A DNA stretch of 64,000 nucleotides from the NCBI RefSeq assembly GCF_000376805.1, contig NZ_AQXT01000002.1, forward strand, positions 372,001-436,000. The letters run 5' to 3'. Below the pieces are notes generated by a model. The model made no database searches and was not told the DNA's origin. It saw only the letters and a program-made list of their open reading frames with translations. A program made the position numbers and the translations under genes. This document shows, in pieces, positions 49,039-56,961 of the stretch. This DNA is from Henriciella marina DSM 19595. GTDB taxonomy: Bacteria; Pseudomonadota; Alphaproteobacteria; Caulobacterales; Hyphomonadaceae. Positions within the stretch are counted from its first letter, which is position 1; the number at the start of each line of letters is the position of its first letter.

Positions 49039-50823
49039 TTAGCGCTCAATCATCATTGGGCCACGGGCCTGGATCGGCGCATCCTGCATCATGCTGCCTT
49101 GCTCGATGAGCATCTGGATGCGTTCGTCGTCCAGAATCTGCGAAAGACGTGCCAGGGCCTGCAGGTCGCCGGCAGACGCTTCACTCATCGGGCCGAATCC
49201 CGGAATGCCGCCCTGCGGGGCCGGATAGAATTTGAGGCGCGTTTCGGTGTCCGCCTCGATGCCTGCAAGTTCACGAGCCTTTGCAACCGCATCGATCAGG
49301 CCGCCAATCTCATCGACGAGACCGATTTCAAGCGCATCTGCGCCCGACCAGACGCGGCCTCGTGCGATGTCATCAACGTCTGACACGCTCATGCCACGGC
49401 CTTCAGCGACAAGGCCGATGAAGCGGTCATATCCACGCTCCAGCCAGGCCGTCAGCATGCCGCGCTGCTCATCGGTGAAGCCGTCCAGGGTCGAGAGGGC
49501 GCCCGCAAATGGGCCCCCAACAGAAACGGTTTCGGCGTTGACGCCGATCTGGCGGAGGCCTTCGGCCAGAGCGAGCTTGCCGCCAAAGATGCCAATCGAG
49601 CCAGTAATGGTCGAGCGGTTGGCCATGATCCAGTCAGCGCCGGTCGAGACATAATACCCGCCCGATGCAGCAACCGAGCCCATCGACACGATGACCGGCT
49701 TCTCGGTTTCGCGCTGAATGGTCTCGATTGCGTTCCAGATCTGGTCGGACGCCGTCGGTGAGCCGCCAGGACTCTCGACACGGAAGACAATCGCGGAGAC
49801 GTCGTCATCGCGGCCTGCGTCAAGGATGGCGCGAGCAACCATGTCCGACGCGAAGGCAGAGCCTGCATTGAGGAGGTCGCCAGAAGGGCCGCCGGTTACG
49901 ATGGGGCCTTCGCCGCCGACCACAGCGATCATCTTGGCATCGAGCGGAGCGCCTTCAGGTTTGTAGTTCAGGATCTCCAGGAATGCCGCGTTCTCGCCGG
50001 CGCGTTCACGGGCTGCCTCAAATGCGTCCTCGGGCCAGCCAAGCTGGTCTGCGATACCTGCCTCGATCATGCGTTCGGGGCTGAGCGGTCCGGAAGACAG
50101 CGCGTCCCGCACCGCAGCGACGTCCAGATCGCGGTCATCGGCGATATCCTGAAGCGATGTCGTCCAAAGCGAATCGGCAAGCGCTGTCATGGCTTCGCGG
50201 TGCGGCTCCGTGTAGCCGGTCTGCTTGTAGACGTTCGGGGCGTTCTTGTACTCGTAAAACTGCTCGATCTCGGCGGTCACGTTCAGCCGGTCGAGCAGAT
50301 CCTTGAAGAAAAGTGTTTCAAAGACGATGCCGCCTGGAAGGTAGTCACCGCCTGGCTGGATCCAGATTTCGTCAGCGGCCGCAACGGCGCGCAGTGCCGA
50401 CGGACCACCTGCATAGGTGCCCTGGGAAGAGACGATTACAAACTTCCCGGCCTCCTGCAGGCGAAGAATCGCGTTGCGCAGTTCCTCGGCGCGTGACGAT
50501 CCAACGGAATATTCGCTGGCGCGGACCAGGACGCCCTTGATTCTTTCATCGGTGCGGGCTGCGTCGAGACGCGTCAGGACATCAATGAAGCCCTTCTGTC
50601 CAAAAATCGCGGCAAGGCCCTGCGTGGCAGGCTGGTCTGCAATCTCGTCTCTCAAGTCGAGTGTGAGGACAATATTGTCGGAGCTGGCACCCTCATCCTG
50701 GAAAGAGGCCAGTTTCGAATTGACGAACCCGCCAATCACCGCCGACGCGATGAAGAAAAGGAGGACCGCGCCAAGGATGGTTCCAATGATGGCGCCGCCA
50801 AAGGCCGTCAGAAAAGTCTTCAC
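49039..50823 (-). CDS. sppA: Signal peptide peptidase SppA, 67K type
   Basis: 594 residues from a GTG. An N-terminal membrane anchor (GGAIIGTILGAVLLFFIASAVIGG) and two tandem S49 peptidase domains. The nucleophile Ser is in VIVSMGSVAASGGYYVSTGA and TGSIGIFGGKLAL; the first domain carries the general-base Lys region. It degrades cleaved signal peptides in the inner membrane. Full length for the long (E. coli-like) class. Confidence 0.95.
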   Translation of the reverse strand: MKTFLTAFGGAIIGTILGAVLLFFIASAVIGGFVNSKLASFQDEGASSDNIVLTLDLRDEIADQPATQGLAAIFGQKGFIDVLTRLDAARTDERIKGVLVRASEYSVGSSRAEELRNAILRLQEAGKFVIVSSQGTYAGGPSALRAVAAADEIWIQPGGDYLPGGIVFETLFFKDLLDRLNVTAEIEQFYEYKNAPNVYKQTGYTEPHREAMTALADSLWTTSLQDIADDRDLDVAAVRDALSSGPLSPERMIEAGIADQLGWPEDAFEAARERAGENAAFLEILNYKPEGAPLDAKMIAVVGGEGPIVTGGPSGDLLNAGSAFASDMVARAILDAGRDDDVSAIVFRVESPGGSPTASDQIWNAIETIQRETEKPVIVSMGSVAASGGYYVSTGADWIMANRSTITGSIGIFGGKLALAEGLRQIGVNAETVSVGGPFAGALSTLDGFTDEQRGMLTAWLERGYDRFIGLVAEGRGMSVSDVDDIARGRVWSGADALEIGLVDEIGGLIDAVAKARELAGIEADTETRLKFYPAPQGGIPGFGPMSEASAGDLQALARLSQILDDERIQMLIEQGSMMQDAPIQARGPMMIER

Positions 50824-50939
50824 GTGCTATGTCTCCAAGCCTGCATTTATCGGATAACGATATGGTGCCTGCCAAAAACAAAGTAAAGGGCGGATGTGTG
50901 AACACAAATTCTCGCTCGATTGCGGTGCAAGAGCATGAT

Positions 50940-51016
50940 TGGTCGGAATAGGAGGATTCGAACCTCCGACCCCCGCCTCCCGAAGACGGTGCTCTACCAG
51001 GCTGAGCTATATTCCG
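50940..51016 (-). tRNA. tRNA-Pro (CGG)
   Basis: A 77-nt cloverleaf on the minus strand, with anticodon CGG at 50980-50982 in loop TTCGGGA, T-loop GGTTCGAATCC and an encoded CCA end. It reads CCG. Confidence 0.96.
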
Positions 51017-51170
51017 AATTCCGAACTTGAGCGCGCGCCTATATCTCAGGCAAAAATGACGATCAAGTATGCCTGCTTGCCAGTGCTGATATGGGGCGTA
51101 CTGTCATTGTCTGAAGAGGGGAGTTGCAACGCCGGGGCGTATTGAGTATGTCCCAGCCTTCGCCAGCAGT

Positions 51171-51245
51171 TGGGGTATCGCCAAGTGGTAAGGCATCGGT
51201 TTTTGGTATCGACATTCCCAGGTTCGAATCCTGGTACCCCAGCCA
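51171..51245 (+). tRNA. tRNA-Gln (UUG)
   Basis: A 75-nt cloverleaf with acceptor TGGGGTA/TACCCCA, anticodon TTG at 51203-51205 and encoded CCA. It reads CAA and, by wobble, CAG. Confidence 0.96.
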
Positions 51246-51709
51246 CTTTTTCCTGCTGATTTCAAAAAGAATTTATGCGCCTGCCGGCCTCGTCCAAGTG
51301 ATGGGGCCTCACGCGCGCGTGCGCATCGTAATGCACTTGGAGCGCGCATTGCGCGGGTCGGACCTACTGCGATACGGGATTGTGCTTGCGATTTGATCCA
51401 CTTAGCGTTTTAACGACCGTTAAGACCATTGATCCGGTTCAAACCTGTTGCTAGCGTCTGGCGCAACGACATTTTGTTGCCGATAGCTAGTGACGGTTCA
51501 GGTCGATACCAGAAGAGTGCGACAAAGCACTCCACAACTTTGGGATGGTGCAGGAGGTTTTCAGACTTCCGCCTCCAAACTTCGGGCGTGTGTGTGTCCG
51601 GTCAGAGAATAGAGTAGCGGCCCACCGATTCAGGGGGTGCTGGCCGTTTCACAGTTTCAACGTGCAGCATTCTTCTGCACGACCATTCGGAGAGTGAGAG
51701 GCAAACCTC
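51246..51709 (+). promoter_or_regulatory. 464-bp gap upstream of the energy-transduction cluster, with a 14-bp palindrome
   Basis: No credible gene is seen here. A perfect palindrome TTAACG-AC-CGTTAA lies at 51410-51423; TTAA-N6-TTAA resembles but does not match CtrA sites (TTAA-N7-TTAA). The stretch presumably carries the promoter of the DUF3450-TonB operon; I could not assign -35/-10 elements with confidence. Confidence 0.4.
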
Positions 51710-52489
51710 ATGAAAGTAGTAGTGACACCGGCGCGGGGTGTTATCGCGGCGGCTCTTATCGCCGGACTGGCCCTGCCAGTCGTGGCGCAAAGCCAGCTGC
51801 GTCAGGCGCTGGAAACCGGCGAACAGGCCACCCGCAGAGCCGAACAGGTTCAAGAGCAGATCAACCAGCTGGACGACCAGCGTTCCGATCTGGTCAGCGA
51901 ATTCCGGACGCTTCTCCAACGCACGCAAGCTGCGCAGCTCTATGCTCGCCAGCAGGAAAAAGTGGTCGAGAGCCAGACGCGCGAACTTGAGTCGCTCCAG
52001 GAGCAGCTTGGTCGCGTTGACGAGATCACGGCGCAAACCACGCCAATGCTTCTCGACATGATCGGCGATCTTGAGGCTTTCGTTCAGGCTGACCTTCCGT
52101 TCCGGACCGAAGATCGCATGGAGCGTATCGCCAGCCTCCGGACCGCGATGGAAAACGCCCAGGTGCCGATCGTCGAGCAATACCGTCTGATCATCGAGGC
52201 TTATAAGGCCGAGATGGAATACGGTCGCACTGTCGATACGTGGCCTGAAGAGATCGAGATCGACGGCTCGACAGTTCGTGTGGACATGTTCCTCTATGGC
52301 CGCGTGGCCCTGGTCTACATGTCCCCGGATCGCCGTTACGCCGCGCGCTGGGATCGTAATGAACAACAATGGGTTCCTGTCGAAAACCGCTTCAAAGAAG
52401 ACATCGCCACAGCGATCAAGGTCGCCAAGGGCACAACGACGCCGAGCGTTCTCTACGCCCCGGCCTCGAAGCTTGATGTCGAGATTTAA
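51710..52489 (+). CDS. DUF3450 exported coiled-coil protein, TonB-cluster partner
   Basis: 259 residues. A signal peptide (VIAAALIAGLALPVVAQS) is followed by a long coiled coil (RRAEQVQEQINQLDDQRSDLVSEF through RELESLQEQLGRVDE, about residues 45-110) and a C-terminal domain (VRVDMFLYGRVALVYMSPDRR). DUF3450 genes regularly head operons with a TtpC-like MotA/TolQ gene, ExbB, ExbD, TonB and a TPR protein, as here. A periplasmic partner of the proton channel is the likely role. Confidence 0.92.
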   Translation: MKVVVTPARGVIAAALIAGLALPVVAQSQLRQALETGEQATRRAEQVQEQINQLDDQRSDLVSEFRTLLQRTQAAQLYARQQEKVVESQTRELESLQEQLGRVDEITAQTTPMLLDMIGDLEAFVQADLPFRTEDRMERIASLRTAMENAQVPIVEQYRLIIEAYKAEMEYGRTVDTWPEEIEIDGSTVRVDMFLYGRVALVYMSPDRRYAARWDRNEQQWVPVENRFKEDIATAIKVAKGTTTPSVLYAPASKLDVEI

Positions 52490-52515
52490 GCGCCAGAGAT
52501 CCAGAGGAATTTGAT

Positions 52516-53916
52516 ATGAAGAACTTCAACAAAACTCTGCAGACCCTTGGCGCGGCAGCGCTTATTGCGGGTTCTGCATTCACCTTCGCCGCGCCTGCGG
52601 TCGCTCAGGACGTGTCGCTCAGCGATATTCTCCGCCGCGTCCAGCAGGACTCCCAGCAGATGTCTGCCGAAGACCAGCGCCGCCTGCAGGAGTTCCGTTC
52701 GGAAACGGCAGAACAGCAGTCGCGCATGTCGCAAGCCCGGTCTGAGCTTCAGGCCGCAGAGGCCCGCGGTGCACAGCTTTCGGCTCGGTTCGACGAAAAT
52801 GAGCGTCAGCTTTCCGAGCTGTCCGCTGAGCTTGAAACCCAGGCTGGCGACTTCGGTGAGCTGCTCGGTCAGTTCCGCACAGCAGCTGGCGAAACCATGC
52901 CGATCATTCGTGAGTCGCTTGCGAACTTCGAGTATAGCGGCCGTGCCGAACAACTCGCCGAAGTGGCCGAAGCCCGTTCGCTTCCGACCCGCGAAGACCT
53001 CGACCGGCTTCCGAACGCCATGCTTCAGGAAATGATTGCCCAGTCTGAAGTGAAAACCTTCACGGCACCTGTTGCCGGTGCTGGCCCGGAAGGCGAAGTC
53101 GTCGAGACCGAGCTTATGCGTGTCGGTATCTTCACCGCAGCAACGACCAATGGCGCCGACTTTGTCGAAGTCATCACCGATGACGTCGATGAGCCTTATC
53201 TTCGCGTCCTCAAGGCACAGCCAAGCGGCAGCTTCGCTTCCGCCATGCGCAGCCTGATCAACTCCGAGCCAGGTGAAACCGTCATTACGCCGATCGACCC
53301 GTCCAAGGGTGACCTGTTCGCAGTTGCCGGCGAAATGCCGAACCTGCAGCAGCGTATCGAGCAAGGTGGCCCGGTTGGCGCCGTGATCCTCGTTCTGCTG
53401 GCAATCGGTGCAGCTTTCGCAATCTTCAAGATTGTGACCCTGTTCCTGATGGGCAGCGCCATGCGTCGCACGGCCAAGACCCGCAAGGCAGGAACCGGCA
53501 ACCCGCTGGCCCGCGTCTTCGAAGCGTATGAGCAGAACAAGCATCAGGATCTGGAATCACTGGAGCTCAAGCTCGACGAGCAAATCCTCCGCGAATCGCC
53601 GAAGATCGAACGCTTCAACGATGTTGTTAAGGTTCTTGCCGCCGTTGCACCGCTTCTGGGTCTTCTCGGTACGGTTATCGGTATGATCATCACCTTCACC
53701 GCCATCACCAACTTTGGTGCAGGCGATCCGAAGCTGATGGCTGGCGGTATTTCGGTCGCGCTCATGACCACGGTTCTTGGTCTCGTCGCAGCTATTCCGC
53801 TGCTTCTGCTTCACGCCATTGCGTCCTCCATGGCGCGCGGCAACCAGCAGATTCTTGATGAGCAAGCAGCCGGCCTCGTCGCTGAGCGTGCAGAGTCCAA
53901 CACGGGAGTGGCGTAA
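52516..53916 (+). CDS. MotA/TolQ/ExbB proton channel family protein, TtpC-like
   Basis: 466 residues. A signal peptide (AALIAGSAFTFAAPAVAQD), a periplasmic coiled coil (residues about 30-120), a membrane helix near 290 (GAVILVLLAIGAAFAIFKIVTLFLM) and a MotA/ExbB domain (KVLAAVAPLLGLLGTVIGMIITF, then GGISVALMTTVLGLVAAIPLLLL). It matches TtpC, the extra component of TonB2 systems, which helps transmit proton-driven energy to TonB. It is 26 bp downstream of the DUF3450 gene. Confidence 0.92.
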   Translation: MKNFNKTLQTLGAAALIAGSAFTFAAPAVAQDVSLSDILRRVQQDSQQMSAEDQRRLQEFRSETAEQQSRMSQARSELQAAEARGAQLSARFDENERQLSELSAELETQAGDFGELLGQFRTAAGETMPIIRESLANFEYSGRAEQLAEVAEARSLPTREDLDRLPNAMLQEMIAQSEVKTFTAPVAGAGPEGEVVETELMRVGIFTAATTNGADFVEVITDDVDEPYLRVLKAQPSGSFASAMRSLINSEPGETVITPIDPSKGDLFAVAGEMPNLQQRIEQGGPVGAVILVLLAIGAAFAIFKIVTLFLMGSAMRRTAKTRKAGTGNPLARVFEAYEQNKHQDLESLELKLDEQILRESPKIERFNDVVKVLAAVAPLLGLLGTVIGMIITFTAITNFGAGDPKLMAGGISVALMTTVLGLVAAIPLLLLHAIASSMARGNQQILDEQAAGLVAERAESNTGVA

Positions 53917-53945
53917 CGCCACTCCCTCCTTCGGGAGGTGTCCTT

Positions 53946-54461
53946 ATGGGACTAGGACTTAATGAGCTTGAGGATTTCCTGGCACGTGGTGGGCCCGTCC
54001 TGCTCGTGATCATGGTCGCGACCTTCATCATGTGGGCGCTAATTCTTGAACGGCTCTTTTATTTCCGCTTTGCCCACAAGACGGTCGCACGTGAAGCGGT
54101 CGACGAGTGGAATGCACGGTCGGATCGCAAGTCGGTGCTTGCCCACTGGGTTCGCGACAAGCTGATTTCGGAAGTCCGGATGAAAGCTGAAACGAACGTC
54201 CAGATGACAAAGGCCATGGTGGCGCTCGCGCCTCTGCTCGGCCTTCTGGGTACGGTGACCGGCATGGTCGCGGTCTTCGACGTCATGGCCATCACTGATG
54301 GTGCTGATGCCCGCTCCATGTCGGGGGGTGTGTCTCAGGCCACCATCCCGACCATGGCAGGCATGGTGGCGTCGATTTCGGGGATCCTCTTCACCTCCGG
54401 TATGGACCGCAAGGTCAGCCGTCTGGTGCAGGGTGTCGAAGATGAAATGGAGATTGTCTAA
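53946..54461 (+). CDS. exbB: ExbB-type proton channel subunit
   Basis: 171 residues. Three membrane segments: VLLVIMVATFIMWALILERL, then MVALAPLLGLLGTVTGMVAVF and SQATIPTMAGMVASISGIL. The short length (171 against about 240) fits the ExbB2 group of TonB2 systems. It forms the proton channel with ExbD. Its stop overlaps the exbD start by one base (TAATG). Confidence 0.93.
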   Translation: MGLGLNELEDFLARGGPVLLVIMVATFIMWALILERLFYFRFAHKTVAREAVDEWNARSDRKSVLAHWVRDKLISEVRMKAETNVQMTKAMVALAPLLGLLGTVTGMVAVFDVMAITDGADARSMSGGVSQATIPTMAGMVASISGILFTSGMDRKVSRLVQGVEDEMEIV

Positions 54462-54871
54462 TGCGTGGCAGACAGACGAAACAGGCCGATGAGGCCAGTG
54501 TCGACCTGACGCCGATGCTGGATGTGGTCTTCATCCTTCTCATCTTCTTTATCGTGACCTCGACCTTCATCCAGGAAGAAGCACTTGGCCTTGAGCCGCC
54601 ACCGCCGCCGTCACAGGAACAGTCAAATCCCGAGAATTCGGCGATCCTGATCTATGTCGGCGAAGATAATCTGATCACGGTCAATGGCCGTCTGACGGAT
54701 ATCACCGGTGTTCGTGCGAACATGGAGCGTCTTCGGGCCGAAAATCCCGAAAGCTCCCTGATCATCCAGGCGCATCCGCAGGCGCGCACCGGCACGATCG
54801 TCAAGATCCGTGACGAGGCGTACAATGCGCAGATGAACCGGGTGAACATTGTTCAGAGTGAAGAAGAGTAG
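54461..54871 (+). CDS. exbD: ExbD/TolR family protein (first copy)
   Basis: 136 residues. One membrane helix with the proton-carrying Asp (LTPMLDVVFILLIFFIVTSTF) and a periplasmic domain (VGEDNLITVNGRLTDITGVRANMERL). It couples proton flow to TonB. Overlaps exbB by 1 nt. A second ExbD gene follows after 11 bp, so heteromeric ExbD assemblies are possible. Confidence 0.93.
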   Translation: MRGRQTKQADEASVDLTPMLDVVFILLIFFIVTSTFIQEEALGLEPPPPPSQEQSNPENSAILIYVGEDNLITVNGRLTDITGVRANMERLRAENPESSLIIQAHPQARTGTIVKIRDEAYNAQMNRVNIVQSEEE

Positions 54872-54882
54872 GAGACCAGCAT

Positions 54883-55299
54883 ATGGCACGTAGAAAACGT
54901 ATATTGGCGTCCGACTCTTCAGGTGACGATGATGTCAACCTCACCCCGATGCTTGACGTCGTCTTCATCCTGCTCATCTTCTTTATTGTGACAGCGCAGT
55001 TCATCAAGGAGCCGGGTGTCGATATCAACCGGACCGAGGTGGACAATCTCGAGCGGCAAAACCCGCTCGGTATCCTGATCGCGATCAATGACGAGAGCGA
55101 GATCTACATCGACAAGGATCAGGTGTCGCTTCAGGAAGTGGGTTTCCGGATCCGGGAACTGCGCGAAGACAATCCAAAGGGCCGCCTGGTCGTCCAGGCA
55201 GACCGGGATTCTGATGCAGGCACGCTGATCTCTTTGATGGAGATCATCAACAATGAGGATGGCCTCACGGCCATTCCGGTCTCGGTCGAGCAGGAATAG
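54883..55299 (+). CDS. exbD: ExbD/TolR family protein (second copy)
   Basis: 138 residues, paralogue of the preceding gene. The membrane helix is LTPMLDVVFILLIFFIVTAQF with the same Asp, and the periplasmic part is IAINDESEIYIDKDQVSLQEVGFRIREL. Two successive ExbD genes occur in some TonB2-like clusters. AGGAG precedes the ATG, which starts 11 nt after the first copy. Confidence 0.93.
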   Translation: MARRKRILASDSSGDDDVNLTPMLDVVFILLIFFIVTAQFIKEPGVDINRTEVDNLERQNPLGILIAINDESEIYIDKDQVSLQEVGFRIRELREDNPKGRLVVQADRDSDAGTLISLMEIINNEDGLTAIPVSVEQE

Positions 55300-55309
55300 G
55301 AGAAACGCT

Positions 55310-55936
55310 ATGTTTTCGAATCCAATCATCCGTCTGGTGATAGGTATTCCGCTCGCGGCGATCGTCGTGTTGGCGCTTTTCACCTTCATGTACAAGATGA
55401 TCAATCAGGACTACGAACAGCCTGAGGATGTCGCGCAACGTACACTGGAGCGGATCACGCCGGCTGACGAAAATCAGGAAGTCCGGACCCGGCAGCGTAA
55501 CAAGCCGCAACGGATGAACTCCGCCGACAAGCCGCCGCCACCGCCGAAAATGTCGGCCTCGCGTTCGGACATCGATCTGCCAACCCCCAACATCCAGGGT
55601 GCGGCGCCGACCGAGCTGAATGTTGATCGGCTGGACTCTCTGGCCATCGATCCTGTTGCGATTTCTGATCGTGACGCGCAGCCGATCCGTCCGCCAGTGC
55701 CAACCTATCCAACGCGGGCTGCTGAGCGGGGGACTGAAGGCACGTGCGATGTCCGGTTCGACGTCGACACGCGCGGTCGTCCTTACAACGTTCAGGCCAA
55801 CTGCAGCGACAGCATTTTCAAACGTGAAGCTGAGCGTGCTGTGAGCCGTGTGGAGTTTGCGCCCAAGATCGTTCGCGGTCAGCCGGCCGAGCGCCGCAAT
55901 GTGGTCTACCCGCTTGAGTTCCGTCTCGACGGTTGA
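55310..55936 (+). CDS. tonB: TonB family energy transducer (first copy)
   Basis: 208 residues. An N-terminal membrane anchor (IIRLVIGIPLAAIVVLALFTFMY), a short Pro-rich linker (KPPPPPKM) and a C-terminal TonB domain with RPPVPTYPTRAAERGTEGTCDVRFDVDTRG and VEFAPKIVRGQPAERRNVVYPLEF. It transfers energy to TonB-dependent receptors. Two Cys (GTCDV, ANCSD) may form a disulfide, as also in the second copy. A terminator follows at 55962. Confidence 0.93.
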   Translation: MFSNPIIRLVIGIPLAAIVVLALFTFMYKMINQDYEQPEDVAQRTLERITPADENQEVRTRQRNKPQRMNSADKPPPPPKMSASRSDIDLPTPNIQGAAPTELNVDRLDSLAIDPVAISDRDAQPIRPPVPTYPTRAAERGTEGTCDVRFDVDTRGRPYNVQANCSDSIFKREAERAVSRVEFAPKIVRGQPAERRNVVYPLEFRLDG

Positions 55937-55961
55937 TTCGGGGCCACACTGAAATCATGGG

Positions 55962-55992
55962 AAAGCCCGGCTCCGATGAGCCGGGCTTTTTT
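55962..55992 (+). terminator. Rho-independent terminator after the first tonB
   Basis: An 11-bp perfect stem (55962-55972 with 55979-55989) with a T-run. It ends the six-gene DUF3450 to tonB unit, so the second tonB must be read separately or by read-through. Confidence 0.9.
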
Positions 55993-56145
55993 GTGGTTGG
56001 GCCCGATCCATTAAAGCCCCCAAAGCCACGTTTCTCCCCAGGAAAATCGTCCTGCCGCACAGAGACAGGCGGTCTAAAAAGGCATGCCTTGACTTTACGT
56101 CAGAAGCGTAACAGTATAACATAATAATAACTCAGGGAGTGCGCC

Positions 56146-56769
56146 ATGTTAGAGAACTCAGTCCTACGCCCGCTTATTGGGCTCCCGCTTGCCGGTTTGA
56201 TCGTATTCGGCCTTTTCTCGGGCATGAAATCCATGATCAGCAGCGATTTCGAACCACCTAAAGAGGTCAAGCAGCGCGATATCGTTGTCCTGACGCCGTC
56301 TTCAGATGCTGATGATGTGGTGACTATCCGGCCGCCATTAAAACCACTCGATCCAGCCGTCGCGCCACCGCCGCCCCCAAAGCTATCGGTTCGCTTTTCG
56401 GAGGTGACGGTGGACAAAGCGGTGTTCGAGCCGGTGAAGCCGTCACTCGGTACAGTAGATCCGCTGCAGACCCTGGTTATGACGCCCGTCGCAATTGACG
56501 AAAGAGACGCTCGCCCGATCCAGGCACCAAGTATCGTTTATCCGGACACGATGCGCTCGCGCGGCGTAGAAGGGGCGTGCGAAGTACATCTGAATGTTGA
56601 TCCGCAGGGACGGCCCTTCGACGTCGAGGCGATCTGCTCAAATGCCGGATTTCGCCGCGAGGCAGAACGCGCGATCAGGCAGGTTCGCTTCGTGCCGAAA
56701 ATCGAACGCGGCACACCTGTTACGCGAACAGGCGTGGTCTATCCGGTCGAATTCAGGTTTGATGGTTGA
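56146..56769 (+). CDS. tonB: TonB family energy transducer (second copy)
   Basis: 207 residues. The anchor (LRPLIGLPLAGLIVFGLFSGM), Pro-rich linker (APPPPPKLS) and C-terminal domain (APSIVYPDTMRSRGVEGACEVHLNVD through YPVEFRFDG) match the first copy. The Cys pair is kept. It has its own AT-rich leader with an inverted repeat (TTACG-N7-CGTAA, 56095-56111), unlike its partner. GGGAG precedes the ATG. Confidence 0.92.
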   Translation: MLENSVLRPLIGLPLAGLIVFGLFSGMKSMISSDFEPPKEVKQRDIVVLTPSSDADDVVTIRPPLKPLDPAVAPPPPPKLSVRFSEVTVDKAVFEPVKPSLGTVDPLQTLVMTPVAIDERDARPIQAPSIVYPDTMRSRGVEGACEVHLNVDPQGRPFDVEAICSNAGFRREAERAIRQVRFVPKIERGTPVTRTGVVYPVEFRFDG

Positions 56770-56895
56770 TCGATGCGCTTACCCGTCCCTGAAGCGTTGA
56801 CGTGGCGGGCCTGAACGATCATATCTTAACAAAGCAAAGCGACGCAGACTGCCGATAAAAAGATATATCGACGGCGGACCATTTTCAGACAGTGA

Positions 56896-56919
56896 CACGT
56901 TATGGTTTAAGGTAACGTG
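56896..56919. repeat. 7-bp inverted repeat upstream of the TPR gene
   Basis: CACGTTA (56896-56902) and TAACGTG (56913-56919) are exact inverted copies separated by 10 bp, 43 bp before the TPR gene. It is operator-like in layout. Confidence 0.45.
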
Positions 56920-56961
56920 CGAAGAGTTTCCGCCGCAGTCGGCGAAAAGGAGTGAGACACC

